Positions 8,375-16,944 of a DNA stretch of 64,000 nt are shown piece after piece (position 1 is the first letter of the stretch; the number at the start of each line of letters is the position of its first letter). The position numbers were made by a program, and so were the translations under genes. The stretch spans positions 124,001-188,000 of the forward strand of contig NZ_JAJQVM010000002.1 in NCBI RefSeq assembly GCF_021234875.1, in the 5' to 3' direction. The notes under the pieces are model-generated. The model made no database searches, was not told the origin of the DNA, and worked only from the letters and a program-made list of their open reading frames with translations. Source of the stretch: Marinibactrum halimedae. GTDB taxonomy: Bacteria; Pseudomonadota; Gammaproteobacteria; Pseudomonadales; Cellvibrionaceae.

Positions 8375-9304
8375 ATGTCGGATATTCAAGGAATCCAACG
8401 TCGACGTTTTTTACAATGGGGACTCTCGTCGCTAGGGATGTTTTGCGCGCCCAGTTTTAGCCAAAACTTTACCCGCGCCACCTTGATGCATAAATCCATT
8501 CCCAGCTCTGGTGAAACCTTGCCCGTTATAGGCTTAGGTACCAATGCCTATGACATTGGCCCACCAGAGCAAATGTCGCGTTTATCTTTATGTTTGAGCA
8601 CATTAAATGAATTGGGTGGAAAATTTATTGATACCGCTCCCCGTTATGGCTCTTCCGAAAATGTGCTTGGGGATATGATTCGCTCTTTAGGTTCAAGAAA
8701 ACACTTCTTTTTAGGCACAAAGTGCGATTCAGAACGCCGAGATACTGTAATTTCTCAACTTTCTCAATCTCAACTCAATTTGCACACAGACGTTGTTGAT
8801 ATCGTGCAAATACATAGCCTTCGAGGTTGGCAGGAACAATTGCCCATTTTACGTGAAGCAAAAGCAGACGGGCTCATTCGATATATCGGTATCACCACCT
8901 CACAAAATAACCAACATTTAGAATTGGCCGATATTTTAAAAAATGAGCCCGATATTGACATGGTTCAACTGAATTACTCTATTGTTGATCGTCAAGCGGA
9001 ATACACATTACTACCGATTGCACAAGAAAAAGGTATTGCAGTCATCGGCAACCTCCCTTTTGATGGAGGTAAACTCTTTCAAAAAATCGCGGATAAAGCA
9101 TTACCCCCCTGGGCTGCTGAATTTGACTGTCACAGCTGGGCGCAATTTTTCTTGAAGTTCATTATTTCTCATCCGGCCGTAACCTGTACCATTCCAGGGA
9201 CTACACAGCCTCACCATTTACGGGAAAATATCATGGCCGCCACTGGCCGATTACCCTCACCACAATACCGTCAGCGCCAGGCTAACTTTATGGCCTCGTT
9301 ATAG
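8375..9304 (+). CDS. Aldo/keto reductase with Tat signal peptide
   Basis: The 309-aa protein begins with a twin-arginine signal (QRRRFLQWGLSSLG, residues 8-21) ending near PSFSQ, so it is probably exported folded to the periplasm. The mature part is an aldo/keto reductase barrel: GLGTNAYDIG, the catalytic Asp and Tyr in FIDTAPRYGSSENVLG, Lys in FLGTKC, and His in DIVQIHSL. NADPH dependence is usual for the family. The substrate is unknown. Tat-dependent AKRs exist in several proteobacteria but few are characterised. Its 3' end overlaps a convergent small gene by 17 bases. Confidence 0.82.
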   Translation: MSDIQGIQRRRFLQWGLSSLGMFCAPSFSQNFTRATLMHKSIPSSGETLPVIGLGTNAYDIGPPEQMSRLSLCLSTLNELGGKFIDTAPRYGSSENVLGDMIRSLGSRKHFFLGTKCDSERRDTVISQLSQSQLNLHTDVVDIVQIHSLRGWQEQLPILREAKADGLIRYIGITTSQNNQHLELADILKNEPDIDMVQLNYSIVDRQAEYTLLPIAQEKGIAVIGNLPFDGGKLFQKIADKALPPWAAEFDCHSWAQFFLKFIISHPAVTCTIPGTTQPHHLRENIMAATGRLPSPQYRQRQANFMASL

Positions 9305-9452
9305 ATTCACTCGCACCTTCATTTAACGATGCATTGGCCTGCTGTATATCATGCTCAATATGGCGTTTCGCAAAACGTCCTATATACACAAGAATGGCAC
9401 AGGTAAGTATCACCACCAAAAAAGAGCCTATCACTACCCCATCTAGATACAT
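9288..9452 (-). CDS. Small single-pass membrane protein (54 aa)
   Basis: The protein MYLDGVVIGSFLVVILTCAI continues into a basic stretch (GRFAKRHIEHD) and a polar tail, giving one transmembrane helix with its C-terminus in the cytoplasm. The ATG at 9452 was chosen because GGGAG lies 8 bases upstream; longer in-frame starts lack one. It converges on, and slightly overlaps, the aldo/keto reductase gene. No family is recognised. Confidence 0.55.
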   Translation of the reverse strand: MYLDGVVIGSFLVVILTCAILVYIGRFAKRHIEHDIQQANASLNEGASESITRP

Positions 9453-9494
9453 TATCAACGCTCCCATCATTTCACATTTTAAGAGAAGAGTTTT

Positions 9495-9615
9495 TTCATA
9501 GGTACGTAACGCCACAGGTAGGTAGCGTCATAGGTACATAGCGTCATAGGTACATAGCGTCAAAGAGCGACTTAATGCCTATATGCCTATCCACGCTATG
9601 TCTATCCGCGCTATC
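9495..9615. repeat. 16-bp tandem repeat array plus a 15-bp doublet
   Basis: Four 16-bp units run from 9495 to 9558; the last two (GTCATAGGTACATAGC at 9527-9542 and 9543-9558) are identical, and the first two have several changes. After a short gap a different 15-bp unit occurs twice with two mismatches (CCTATCCACGCTATG at 9586-9600, TCTATCCGCGCTATC at 9601-9615). The array lies upstream of the FNR box and the HemN-like gene. Confidence 0.85.
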
Positions 9616-9655
9616 TAACACGTAATTAGGGTAATGCCGGACGCCATATACCGGC

Positions 9656-9669
9656 TTGATTAAAGTCAA
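9656..9669 (+). promoter_or_regulatory. FNR/Anr box upstream of the HemN-like gene
   Basis: TTGATTAAAGTCAA matches the FNR palindrome TTGAT-N4-ATCAA at nine of ten defined positions. It is centred about 73 bases before the ATG of the HemN-like gene, and an fnr gene follows downstream. Oxygen-limited activation of this gene by FNR is therefore likely, as known for hemN in other bacteria. Confidence 0.7.
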
Positions 9670-9735
9670 TGATGCTCCAAAACATTTCTATAGAGTGTGG
9701 GAATTAGAAATACAGACTGAATTCATGACCATCTC

Positions 9736-11088
9736 ATGCTGGCTAGAAGACTAATGCAAAATTGTCATTCTCCTCGCTTTAAATATACAAGCACACTGAT
9801 AAAACAATATCCTCCCTTATGCTCTAGGGGATGGCAGCCGACTACAAACGATGTGATGTATCCATTGAGCTTAGGCAGTAAAGACATTAAGCGTGCATTT
9901 GATGGAGCCTCCGGCTTATCGCTCTATATTCACATTCCGTTTTGCCGAGACCTATGTTACTTCTGCCACTCCAACAAGATTGTTACGCGGCAATACGGCC
10001 TTGCCAGCCATTACATGGAGCTATTGTGTAAAGAAATTCAGTGGTATGGCCAAATAGTGAAAAACATTCCTGTCACCAAACTCTACCTAACCGGTGGAAC
10101 CCCCACCTATCTCACGCATCAAGATATTGAATATTTATTAAACCAAGTAAAATCCCATTTTTACCTCCAGAATATTGGCGATATACCATTGAGTATTGAG
10201 TCAGACCCAAGACACTTGGACGAAGACCTCATTCCTGAACTCGTGCAACTTGGTTTTACGGATTTAAGCATAGGTATCCAAGACTTTGAGCCAAATGTGC
10301 AACAGGCTATTCACAGAACATGCTCACCCGAACGCATACAGATGCTGATAGAGCGTGCAAAATTGTGCGGTATGAAAACGGTTAATGTGGATGTCATGGT
10401 TGGATTACCGAACCAAACACTTTCTTCATTTCAAAAAACACTCGATGAAATAATCCAATTAAATGCGGATGAGATTTCTGTTTATCACTACCAACACGAA
10501 CCTGAACGCTTCCCCTCACAGAAACAAATTGAACGTCAACAGCTACCTGATATCGAAACCAAAATCCAACTCGCTCAATACGTGTATCAAGCCCTTTGCC
10601 AAACAGGCTATGATGTTCTCAGTGCCGATCACTTTACACACCCTAAAAACAAGAAAAACATGACAAACCAAACGCCATATCAAGACCCGACAACGCAATA
10701 CCAATTGGGCTTAGGTACATCTGCAACCACCAGAACCCCAGAAAGGCTTTGGAAAAATCATGAAGATATTCAACACTACAGCCAAAATATCCGTAATGGA
10801 CAACATGCGATCAAGCTAGAATATGGCCTATCAGAAGACGAAAGGATTCGAGAAGCACTATTAAAGTCGATATTGTCCGATTTCCAAGTCAACAAAGGCC
10901 TTTTCTCGAGGCTTTGGAATATTGACTTTGATCACTATTTCGCTAGAGAATTGAATTTATTAAAAGCCATAGAAAAAGATGGACTAATATCTCAAAGTAA
11001 AGACATGCTCAAGGTTAATCAAAGTGAGCTCTGGATAACACCCTATATTGCAAGCACCTTTGAAAAAGCAACTGAAGAAGACAATTGA
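9736..11088 (+). CDS. hemN: HemN-like radical SAM protein (coproporphyrinogen dehydrogenase family)
   Basis: The family converts coproporphyrinogen III to protoporphyrinogen IX without oxygen. The 450-aa protein has the full HemN layout: an N-terminal region with PRFKYTS (compare PRYTSYP), LYIHIPFCRDLCYFCHSNK near residues 63-81, LTGGTPTYL, SIESDPRHLD with the conserved Glu, GFTDLSIGIQDF, VDVMVGLPNQT and the HemN C-terminal domain. It differs from E. coli HemN in the cluster motif: CxxxCxxC is present but the following C-x-C cysteine is Ser (FCHSNK instead of FCGCNK). It may be a divergent paralogue rather than the housekeeping enzyme. The ATG at 9736 lacks a strong ribosome-binding site; the ATG at 9754 is an alternative. 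Confidence 0.8.
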   Translation: MLARRLMQNCHSPRFKYTSTLIKQYPPLCSRGWQPTTNDVMYPLSLGSKDIKRAFDGASGLSLYIHIPFCRDLCYFCHSNKIVTRQYGLASHYMELLCKEIQWYGQIVKNIPVTKLYLTGGTPTYLTHQDIEYLLNQVKSHFYLQNIGDIPLSIESDPRHLDEDLIPELVQLGFTDLSIGIQDFEPNVQQAIHRTCSPERIQMLIERAKLCGMKTVNVDVMVGLPNQTLSSFQKTLDEIIQLNADEISVYHYQHEPERFPSQKQIERQQLPDIETKIQLAQYVYQALCQTGYDVLSADHFTHPKNKKNMTNQTPYQDPTTQYQLGLGTSATTRTPERLWKNHEDIQHYSQNIRNGQHAIKLEYGLSEDERIREALLKSILSDFQVNKGLFSRLWNIDFDHYFARELNLLKAIEKDGLISQSKDMLKVNQSELWITPYIASTFEKATEEDN

Positions 11089-11274
11089 GTCAATGGCAAT
11101 CTTACAGAAGACTCTAGTAAATAATACTATTGAGACAAACGCCATATAAGACAATGAGCTTATAACAATGACTTCTTATAGGCTTGAGAGAATAATTGAG
11201 TACAACGTTAAATACGGCACGGCATAGAAAGCCATGCAATGTAAATTATCATACTCGGTAAATGGAAAACGCTA

Positions 11275-12021
11275 ATGTCTATCCAATCACACGTAAAATG
11301 CAGCAATTGTGCGGTGAATAAATTCTGCTTACCCCAAGCGCTATCCAATGACGATATCGACAAACTTGAAAATATAGCCAGCCAAAAGCGAGTTCTTCAT
11401 TACAATGACACCTTATATCATGCAGGAGACACCTTTGAGGGCCTGTATGCCGTTAGCTCTGGCAGCTTTAAATCGGTTTTTATAGCCGAAAATGGTGACA
11501 CACAAATCACCAGCTTTTCCTTCCCTGGTGAAATATTAGGGTTTGACGGATACAGTGGAAAAAATCATACCACTTACGCTCAAGCCTTAGAAACAGCCAG
11601 CGTGTGTTTCTTACCTTTTGATCAACTCGATCAACTCTCAAAAAAAGTGCCTGCTCTACAACAACAAATTTACAATTTATTCTCTGCCGAAATTCAAAAT
11701 ACGAATGACACCCTGCTCCTGCTCGGAAAACGTAGTGCCGATGCTCGCCTAGCAGCATTGTTAATGAATATTTCCAGCCGATATTCGCAACGCGGTTATT
11801 CTGCAACGCAATTTCGTCTATCCATGTCCCGCACGGACATCGCTAACTATCTTGGCCTAACAATCGAAACCGTAAGCCGACTGACTAAACGCTTTCAACA
11901 ACAAGAACTCATTGAAATACGCCAGCGCGATGTTCATATATTAAATTTAATTGAGCTCAGTGAATTAGCAGGCACACACTGCAACTTTAATGAATCTCAA
12001 ATAGCCAGCAGCTCTAATTAA
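11275..12021 (+). CDS. fnr: FNR/Anr-type oxygen-sensing transcription regulator
   Basis: The 248-aa CRP/FNR-family regulator carries the N-terminal cluster cysteines (C9, C12, C18 in CSNCAVNKFC) and a fourth cysteine near residue 110 (ETASVCFLPF), so it should bind an oxygen-labile 4Fe-4S cluster. A cyclic-nucleotide-like beta barrel (residues 30-130) and a dimer helix precede the helix-turn-helix SRTDIANYLGLTIETVSRL; E-x-x-S-R is the FNR recognition signature for TTGAT half-sites. Such a half-site pair lies upstream of the neighbouring HemN-like gene. In Pseudomonas, anr and hemN are also adjacent. Confidence 0.92.
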   Translation: MSIQSHVKCSNCAVNKFCLPQALSNDDIDKLENIASQKRVLHYNDTLYHAGDTFEGLYAVSSGSFKSVFIAENGDTQITSFSFPGEILGFDGYSGKNHTTYAQALETASVCFLPFDQLDQLSKKVPALQQQIYNLFSAEIQNTNDTLLLLGKRSADARLAALLMNISSRYSQRGYSATQFRLSMSRTDIANYLGLTIETVSRLTKRFQQQELIEIRQRDVHILNLIELSELAGTHCNFNESQIASSSN

Positions 12022-12032
12022 TTTTCAACACC

Positions 12033-12101
12033 AATAGCTCCCACACGCCTTCCAAGTCGATGAACTGGAATTCTTCAGCAACAACCAGCGCGGGAGCTAT
12101 T
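12033..12101. terminator. Inverted repeat between convergent genes
   Basis: AATAGCTCCC (12033-12042) is the exact complement of GGGAGCTATT (12092-12101), with 49 bases between them that hold a further imperfect repeat (TTCCAAGT / AACTGGAA). It lies between the stops of fnr and the small heat-shock gene, which converge, and probably acts for both. No long T run follows on the plus strand. Confidence 0.45.
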
Positions 12102-12106
12102 CATAG

Positions 12107-12538
12107 TTAATTAATTTCGATACGCTTTCTTTCTGGTTCGGTATTTTTTATTTTGGGCACCTCCAGAGTCAGAACACCATCGGAAAACTTCGCCACAATA
12201 TCACTTTCGCTAACATTACCGCCTAGGTTAAAACTTCTCCAAAACTGCCCAAAATGACGCTCTCTACGAATGATCACTTCATCTTTTTCTTCTTTAGACT
12301 CTGAAGACACTTTAGCGCTAATTGTTAAAACACCTGCATCTAAAGTAACGTCCAAATCCTCTTTTTTTACACCAGGCAATTCCGCATGAAGTAAATATTG
12401 ATTTTGGGTTTCTTTTATGTCAACCCTTGGTGAAAAAACATCAGCAGCAGCGCCACCAAAACTTTCTCGTCGTGGATGAAGAAAATGATCGAATAAATTA
12501 TCAAAGTCAAACAGGGAATTACGGGGTATTATGTTCAT
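12107..12538 (-). CDS. Small heat-shock protein, Hsp20 family
   Basis: An ATP-independent holdase chaperone that keeps unfolding proteins soluble in the cytoplasm. The 143-aa protein has a short N-terminal arm, an alpha-crystallin domain from about residue 38 to 135 (PRVDIKETQNQYLLHAELPG, then DAGVLTISAK) and the closing signature DGVLTLEVPK, and ends in an I-x-I/N-like tail (RKRIEIN). It is monocistronic and converges on fnr. No heat-shock regulatory element was recognised upstream. Confidence 0.92.
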   Translation of the reverse strand: MNIIPRNSLFDFDNLFDHFLHPRRESFGGAAADVFSPRVDIKETQNQYLLHAELPGVKKEDLDVTLDAGVLTISAKVSSESKEEKDEVIIRRERHFGQFWRSFNLGGNVSESDIVAKFSDGVLTLEVPKIKNTEPERKRIEIN

Positions 12539-12757
12539 TGCAAATTCCTCTGAAAAGTCTTATATAGCTTTCCGAAACCTTATGGTATCAGTTCATTTCA
12601 ACAGTAAAGAGTGGCTTAAACTTTATCGTTTACACCTTTTCCTTACACATTAACGTTAACATCCACAAGAAAACGTCGGTTGAGGAAAATCAAATTTTCA
12701 CTCACCTTATTAACATAAGACAGCAGCGTACACATTGGAAAAGAAAAGATTATGGAC

Positions 12758-12778
12758 AGCGCCTTAGAACCAGGCGCT
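12758..12778 (-). terminator. Hairpin after sufE
   Basis: AGCGCC (12758-12763) pairs with GGCGCT (12773-12778) around a 9-nt loop, 37 bases after the sufE stop. On the minus strand a T-rich stretch follows about ten bases later, so this is a weak candidate for the end of the suf operon. Confidence 0.4.
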
Positions 12779-12814
12779 TTAGAGAAATAAAAAACAAAAT
12801 CCAAATCGGAACAA

Positions 12815-13252
12815 TTAAAGCTCAATAGCGTTATCGGTTACATTTTTTAAAGACATCGCTATGGATTTCACTTTACCCACTATTGACCTTAAGCCGTTTC
12901 CACGAGTCGGACTGAGATGACGCTCTAAATCCAGTGTTGAAAAATAATCGTCTATATCAAACGCCACGATATCACTGGGGCTTTTCTCGTTGAATGCCGA
13001 CATCACTAAGGCAAGTAAACCACGCACAATAACAGCATCACTTTCGACCAAGAAAACCAACTGACCATTTCGATATTCGTAGTGTAGCCAGACATTACTT
13101 TGGCAACCTTTCACTAATCGATCTGCTGTTTGTAACTCTGGCGCCATAGAAGGCAGCTCTTTACCTAGATCAATAATGTATTTGTAACGCTCTTCCCAAT
13201 CATCAAAAAAAGCCAAGTCTTCTAAGATTTCATCTGTGCTAGCTAATACCAT
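12815..13252 (-). CDS. sufE: Cysteine desulfuration protein SufE
   Basis: SufE takes persulfide sulfur from SufS and passes it to the SufBCD scaffold. The 145-aa protein has the SufE/CsdE fold with EILEDLAFFDDWEERYKYI at the N-terminus and the active cysteine in RLVKGCQSNVWL. The ATG at 13252 (MVLASTDEIL) is preferred over a TTG six codons upstream because it fits the family N-terminus. It is the last gene of the suf operon, 49 bases after sufT. Confidence 0.9.
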   Translation of the reverse strand: MVLASTDEILEDLAFFDDWEERYKYIIDLGKELPSMAPELQTADRLVKGCQSNVWLHYEYRNGQLVFLVESDAVIVRGLLALVMSAFNEKSPSDIVAFDIDDYFSTLDLERHLSPTRGNGLRSIVGKVKSIAMSLKNVTDNAIEL

Positions 13253-13301
13253 GGTGTTATTCTGCTTCAATTAACATCAATTACGAGAATAAAGAAAAAG
13301 C

Positions 13302-13835
13302 TTAGAAAAATAAACCGGCTTCTAATTGAGCTTCTTCACTCATCATTTCACGAGACCAAGGCGGGTCAAAAACCAATTCTACCCCCACAGAACTCACATT
13401 AGGCACTTTCGCAACACGATATTCCACATCACTGACCAAAACTGGTCCCATACCACACCCTGGCGCGGTTAAGGTCATTTTAATGGCGACAGATTTATCT
13501 TCTTGATTTACTTGAACACCGTAAATTAATCCAAGTTCCACCAAATTAATGGGAATCTCCGGATCAAAAATGGTCTCCAGCGCTTGCCAAATTTGAGATT
13601 CATTAATGAGATCACAACCGGTATCTTTAAAGACAAGGCCCTCGACCTCCTGCCCAATGGCATCAGCATCGGTACCATCAATTCGATACATATTGCCTTG
13701 CCAAGTGACTGTATAATTGCCCCCCAGACTTTGCTTTATCGACAAAAATTGGCCTGCTGGAATGGTTAACGCCTCGCCACTTGGCACCCGACGAACAGGG
13801 CAGTCCCGTTGGGTTACCACCATGGATTGTTCCAC
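13302..13835 (-). CDS. sufT: Fe-S assembly protein SufT (DUF59/MIP18 domain)
   Basis: The 177-aa protein has an N-terminal extension of about 75 residues and a DUF59 domain from about residue 80 (PEIPINLVELGLIYGVQV, then TLTAPGCGMGPVL with the conserved Cys). SufT-type proteins help deliver clusters to target enzymes in Staphylococcus and other bacteria and often lie within suf operons, as here between sufA and sufE. It ends with a VELVFDPPWSREMMSEEA motif typical of DUF59 proteins. Confidence 0.85.
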   Translation of the reverse strand: MEQSMVVTQRDCPVRRVPSGEALTIPAGQFLSIKQSLGGNYTVTWQGNMYRIDGTDADAIGQEVEGLVFKDTGCDLINESQIWQALETIFDPEIPINLVELGLIYGVQVNQEDKSVAIKMTLTAPGCGMGPVLVSDVEYRVAKVPNVSSVGVELVFDPPWSREMMSEEAQLEAGLFF

Positions 13836-13887
13836 TACTGAACCTCTCTATAACTTCTCTTGGCTTTTACTTAAACCACTTGGAAAT

Positions 13888-14244
13888 TCAGCTTACGCTG
13901 AAACTTTCTCCACAACCACACTCGGAGACGACATTAGGGTTATTAAACTTCACTACCTGGTTGATGCCTTCTGTGACCAAGTCTATTTCGGTCCCTCGTA
14001 CCAACGCCAATGTGTCTTGATCAATGGCCATACTGAGACCATCACTCAAGGTTAGAAGCGCATCACCCTCTTCGGGTGCGGGAACAAAATCCAGCACATA
14101 CGCATAACCTGTACAGCCACGAGTTTCTGTACTTAGGCGAATCACACTCTGCACGCCGGACGTTTTATTTTTTTCAAAATATTTGAGTGCCTTATCTGTG
14201 ACCGTCACGGGCGTGGCACTTGGGTCGTAGGTCGCTACGCTCAT
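13888..14244 (-). CDS. sufA: A-type Fe-S carrier protein SufA/IscA
   Basis: A 118-aa A-type carrier that receives clusters from the SufBCD scaffold and passes them to apoproteins. Three conserved cysteines are visible: one in ETRGCTGYAY and two in the C-terminal SECGCGESF. The domain fills residues 12-116. It lies between sufS and sufT, with spacings of 29 and 52 bases, in the same operon. Whether it is best called SufA, IscA or ErpA cannot be settled; position in the suf operon favours SufA. Confidence 0.88.
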   Translation of the reverse strand: MSVATYDPSATPVTVTDKALKYFEKNKTSGVQSVIRLSTETRGCTGYAYVLDFVPAPEEGDALLTLSDGLSMAIDQDTLALVRGTEIDLVTEGINQVVKFNNPNVVSECGCGESFSVS

Positions 14245-14273
14245 TATTCACACTCCATTTTTCATCTTAACAA

Positions 14274-15491
14274 TCAGGCCAGCATCAAACGTACTTTTTT
14301 CAATGCATCGAATAATGCGTCGACCTCATCTAATGTGTTGTACAGGGAAAACGAGGCACGGGCGGTACCTGGTACGCCAAGGCGATTCATGAGCGGCTCT
14401 GCACAATGGTGCCCGGTACGAATTGCAATACCTTGTCGATCCAGTAGAAATCCCACATCTGCTGGGTGGCCCCCCTCAATGAGAAAACTCAATACGCCCA
14501 ATTTGTTTTTCGCCGTACCAATAATTCGCAGGCCTTCGAATTGCTCGGCACGCTCTGTCGCCGTGGCCATAAGTGCTTTCTCATGAAGGCGCATCCCATC
14601 CAAATCCTGCCGTGATAGCCATTCCAGCGCTGCACCAAGCCCTATGACTCCAGCAATATGTGGCGTGCCCGCTTCTAATCGATAAGGTAATTGATTCCAC
14701 TGTGCGGATTGGTAAGTAACAGTAGAGATCATCTCTCCACCTGTTTGCCAAACAGGCCAAGACTCTAATAAAGATTGACGCCCCCAAAGGACACCGGTGC
14801 CGGTTGGCGCAAACACTTTATGGCCAGAAAAAACGTAAAAGTCACACCCCAACGACTGCACATCAACATCACCATGGGCAATGCCTTGAGCGCCATCTAT
14901 CAATACTAATGCACCGGCAGCTTTCGCCATTGCGATCATCTTTGTAATCGGATTTACCGTCCCCAATGCATTAGAGATATGCGGGAAGGCAACTAATTTG
15001 GTGCGGTCACAAAGCAGAGTTTGGAATTGGTCTAAATTCAATTCCCCATTGTCATTGATAGGAGCAACCTTTAGCTCAGCGCCCGATGTAGCGCACGCCT
15101 GTTGCCAGGTGACCAAATCAGCGTGATGCTCCATTTCGGTTACTAAGAGTTGATCACCAGGATTCAACTGCTGTGCAATACCGTGCGCCACAATATTAAT
15201 GGATTCGGTGGTGCCACTCGTCCAAATCACTTCTTCACGCACATTTGCATTAATGAAGCGCGCCACTGTATCTCTGGCACCTTCGTAGGCTTTCGTAGAT
15301 TCATCGGCAAGTCGATGGGCTCCCCGGTGCACATTAGAATTACTGTAACTGTAGTAATGACTAATGGCGTCAATTACACACTGGGGCTTATGTGTCGTTG
15401 CTGCGTTATCCAAATACACCAAAGGCGAGCCATCAATATCACGGCTTAAAATTGGGAACTGCTGACGGATTACTGCAACGTCAAATGCCAT
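14274..15491 (-). CDS. sufS: Cysteine desulfurase SufS
   Basis: A PLP-dependent group II cysteine desulfurase that forms alanine and an enzyme persulfide. The 405-aa protein shows YLDNAATTHKP at the N-terminus, EMEHHADLVTWQQ, the PLP lysine in FSGHKVFAPTGTGVLWG, and the active cysteine in IRTGHHCAEPLM with the group II surroundings. It is 160 bases downstream of sufD. That gap is unusually long for the operon and contains a degenerate 15-bp repeat array. SufE at the operon end is its sulfur acceptor. Confidence 0.94.
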   Translation of the reverse strand: MAFDVAVIRQQFPILSRDIDGSPLVYLDNAATTHKPQCVIDAISHYYSYSNSNVHRGAHRLADESTKAYEGARDTVARFINANVREEVIWTSGTTESINIVAHGIAQQLNPGDQLLVTEMEHHADLVTWQQACATSGAELKVAPINDNGELNLDQFQTLLCDRTKLVAFPHISNALGTVNPITKMIAMAKAAGALVLIDGAQGIAHGDVDVQSLGCDFYVFSGHKVFAPTGTGVLWGRQSLLESWPVWQTGGEMISTVTYQSAQWNQLPYRLEAGTPHIAGVIGLGAALEWLSRQDLDGMRLHEKALMATATERAEQFEGLRIIGTAKNKLGVLSFLIEGGHPADVGFLLDRQGIAIRTGHHCAEPLMNRLGVPGTARASFSLYNTLDEVDALFDALKKVRLMLA

Positions 15492-15513
15492 ACCGGAAAC
15501 CTTTTTACCTTTG

Positions 15514-15603
15514 TACTTCTTATGTATGTACTTTTTATTTACGCACTATTAATTGATGAACTACTTATGTACGAACTACTTATTTACATGCTTCTATATG
15601 TTC
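15514..15603. repeat. Degenerate 15-bp tandem repeat between sufD and sufS
   Basis: Six 15-bp units can be aligned (15514-15528, 15529-15543, 15544-15558, 15559-15573, 15574-15588, 15589-15603). The fourth and fifth, AACTACTTATGTACG and AACTACTTATTTACA, differ at two bases. It is AT-rich, lies inside the suf transcription unit and ends about 22 bases before the sufS start codon. A plus-strand open frame across it is made only by the repeat. Confidence 0.75.
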
Positions 15604-15651
15604 TTCAAATCATGCGCTTAGAATTACATTGCCTTCGAGCTTTTAATGGCC

Positions 15652-16944
15652 TTAGGAATTTACCAACGCATCTTGTGGCGATGACACTTTCATTTGAGCA
15701 AATCGCACTTTCAGCTTCGACCTTAACCATGTAGCCAATGCTTCATTGGGCATGCGGTCCACCAGCTCATTAATAAAGCCAAAATTCAGCATGATTTGCG
15801 CGTCTTGCCGACTAACACCTCGGGACTGAAGATAGTACAACGCCTTGGTATCCAACTCTGCTACGGTTGCCCCATGAGCACAACGCACATCATCGGCATA
15901 GATTTCTAACTCTGGCTTAGTATTCACTTCCGCTTTTCTCGAAAGCAACAAATTCCGATTGTTCAACTCAGCCAGTGTTTTTTGCGCATCACGATGAATA
16001 TGAATTCGACCGTTAAACACCACTTTCGCTTGATCAGCAACGATACCCCGAACGTTTTCTTCTGTTGTACCATTGGGTTTGGCGTGCTCTATCGTCGAAT
16101 GCAAATCGAAAATTTCTTTCCCATCCAACAAATACACAACATTCTTTTCAGCGTAAGCATGTTGACCGGCATGTTCGATATCCACATCGACGCGCGACAA
16201 CTGACTCCCGAACCCCACCAACGTACTGTGCAACTTAGAATGGTCGTGCAATTTAAAGTGTCCGCCACCCACGCTAAGAGCACTGCCGGTTTGTAATGCA
16301 AAACGATAATGCTCTAACTCAGCGTTGTCTTCGATAACATACTCGGCAAAGCTGGTATTTAAGCTCGGTGTTGAGTTGGTAAATTCCTCTGCAATGGCCA
16401 GTTTTGCACCTTTACCCACACGAACCAATATACGGCTGTGGGCTTCAATACCTTCTGAAAATAAATTAACCACTCGCAACAATGTTGTTACTTGTACGCC
16501 CGGCTCGACATCAATAAGCAAACCATCTTCAGCAAGCACATCATTTATCAAGCCAAATAAGTGGCGATCAGGCTTCACGCTGGCAAATTGGGCTAATGCC
16601 CACTCTTTTTGAGCAGCGGAGGCATTATGGAAAGACGTGATCGAAACCCCTTCAGGCAAGGTTTTACAGGATAGGGCCTCACAGTATCTCCCATTTAAGA
16701 ATACCAATGCGCTTGCATCTAGGTTATCAATCGCATCAATCGCTGCGTTCGCGTCAACATCATTGACCGCAGGAGAAAAAGCACCACGGTCGATAACACT
16801 CACCGGAGTATATTTCCACGCTTCGGTTTTGCGGTTGGGCCATGACTGTTGCTTAAGTTTGCCCAACGCGGCCTGACGCTTTTCAGACAACCAATCTGAA
16901 ACGTCTGTACCGCGAACGATGGCATTGGCTAACCAAGTGCTCAT
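15652..16944 (-). CDS. sufD: Fe-S assembly scaffold subunit SufD
   Basis: SufD pairs with SufB in the SufBC2D scaffold that builds nascent clusters. The 430-aa protein (MSTWLANAIVRG start) contains a right-handed beta-helix core and the C-terminal SufBD signature, DDVRCAHGATVAELD with the conserved His near residue 350, then YYLQSRGVSRQDAQIML. The ATG at 16944 overlaps the sufC stop by one base; a longer in-frame start would extend into sufC without need. The sequence is divergent before residue 150, as usual for SufD. Confidence 0.92.
   Translation of the reverse strand: MSTWLANAIVRGTDVSDWLSEKRQAALGKLKQQSWPNRKTEAWKYTPVSVIDRGAFSPAVNDVDANAAIDAIDNLDASALVFLNGRYCEALSCKTLPEGVSITSFHNASAAQKEWALAQFASVKPDRHLFGLINDVLAEDGLLIDVEPGVQVTTLLRVVNLFSEGIEAHSRILVRVGKGAKLAIAEEFTNSTPSLNTSFAEYVIEDNAELEHYRFALQTGSALSVGGGHFKLHDHSKLHSTLVGFGSQLSRVDVDIEHAGQHAYAEKNVVYLLDGKEIFDLHSTIEHAKPNGTTEENVRGIVADQAKVVFNGRIHIHRDAQKTLAELNNRNLLLSRKAEVNTKPELEIYADDVRCAHGATVAELDTKALYYLQSRGVSRQDAQIMLNFGFINELVDRMPNEALATWLRSKLKVRFAQMKVSSPQDALVNS

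Noticed and set aside
12643-12825. 60-codon minus-strand frame after sufE
   Set aside because: Overlaps the sufE 3' end and the terminator hairpin; composition and lack of a ribosome-binding site make a gene unlikely.
15522-15734. Plus-strand leucine/tyrosine-rich frame between sufD and sufS
   Set aside because: It is generated by the degenerate 15-bp repeat, has no ribosome-binding site, and runs into sufD antisense.
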